This document shows positions 6,618-6,659 of a stretch of 6,659 nt of DNA, piece by piece; within the stretch, counting starts at the first letter, position 1; each line of letters begins with the position of its first letter. The stretch is from Chloroflexota bacterium (lineage in GTDB: Bacteria; Chloroflexota; Anaerolineae; Anaerolineales; Anaerolineaceae), in assembly GCA_023406965.1 (NCBI GenBank), contig JAEXTI010000327.1:1-6659 (forward strand). Reading direction: 5' to 3'. The notes beneath the pieces are model-generated. The model saw only the letters and a list, made by a program, of their open reading frames with translations. It had not been told where the DNA came from and did not search any database. A program made the position numbers and the translations under genes.

Positions 6618-6646
6618 TTTCCAGATGGAGATAAACCTCGTATAAT
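6618..6646 (+). promoter_or_regulatory. Mirrored rightward promoter in the right palindrome arm
   Basis: TTTCCA (6618-6623), a 17-base spacer and TATAAT (6641-6646) reproduce the radical SAM promoter on the plus strand. A mirrored ATG follows at 6656-6658. If the DNA is genuine, a rightward gene beginning ATGG would start here and continue beyond the window. If the arm is an assembly artefact, this promoter does not exist. Confidence 0.4.
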
Positions 6647-6659
6647 CGGTGTATTATGG

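Larger units (their letters stand above)
6387..6659. repeat. 273-base near-perfect palindrome reaching the window edge
   Basis: Arms 6387-6521 and 6525-6659 (135 bases each) are reverse complements around a TTC loop centred on 6523. The outer 89 bases of each arm (6387-6475 against 6571-6659) match without exception. The inner 46 positions contain seven mismatches (6476/6570, 6488/6558, 6491/6555, 6495/6551, 6501/6545, 6515/6531, 6516/6530). The first five are transition-type differences between the two copies, and the last two are G against G. There are no indels. The left arm includes the radical SAM start codon and promoter. The right arm repeats both in mirror image and stops at the window edge, so the true outer boundary, and any target-site duplication, cannot be seen. 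It contains no coding sequence of its own. Confidence 0.95.

Noticed and set aside
6387..6659. The palindrome considered as a CRISPR unit, attenuator or tRNA-like RNA.
   Set aside because: There is one inverted pair rather than regularly spaced direct repeats, no spacer array, and no cloverleaf or tRNA signature.

Overview
The window is GC-rich bacterial chromosomal DNA with ordinary housekeeping genes and one striking structure at its right end. The four-domain S1 protein, clear sigma70-type promoters, a leaderless-looking transcript and the mix of families would fit a Chloroflexota (Anaerolineae-like) bacterium. That placement is an inference from overall flavour, not from a diagnostic marker. 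I saw no rRNA, tRNA, CRISPR array, integrase or transposase.

Layout. (1) 1-1149, plus strand: the C-terminal part of an FAD/NADPH ferredoxin reductase-like flavoprotein (adrenodoxin reductase/FprA type), cut by the left edge. It converges on the rest of the window, with two bases between its stop codon and the next. (2) 1152-3645, minus strand: an apparent three-gene operon, transcribed in the order M19 dipeptidase, small four-helix membrane protein, alpha/beta hydrolase. The first two overlap by four bases. (3) 3661-3698: a strong intrinsic terminator for the next gene upstream. (4) 3712-4938, minus: a four-domain ribosomal protein S1 homologue, with a near-consensus promoter at 4976-5004. 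(5) 5086-6390, minus: a radical SAM protein of the HemN/HemW (coproporphyrinogen III oxidase-like) family. (6) 6387-6659: a 273-base near-perfect palindrome that carries the radical SAM gene's promoter and start codon in its left arm and mirror images of both in its right arm.

How the genes relate. S1 and the radical SAM gene appear to be separate transcription units on the same strand. The dipeptidase operon begins only about 15 bases after the S1 terminator and has no visible promoter, so it may depend on read-through or on a promoter inside the S1 gene. A dipeptidase, a membrane protein and a hydrolase suggest small-molecule or peptide turnover, but no pathway can be named.

The most noteworthy item is the terminal palindrome. 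It may be a real fold-back element or divergent duplicated promoter, or an assembly or amplification fold-back at a contig end. The sequence alone cannot decide, but its pattern of identity gives a testable clue: the outer 89 bp are perfect and all mismatches lie in the inner 46 bp.
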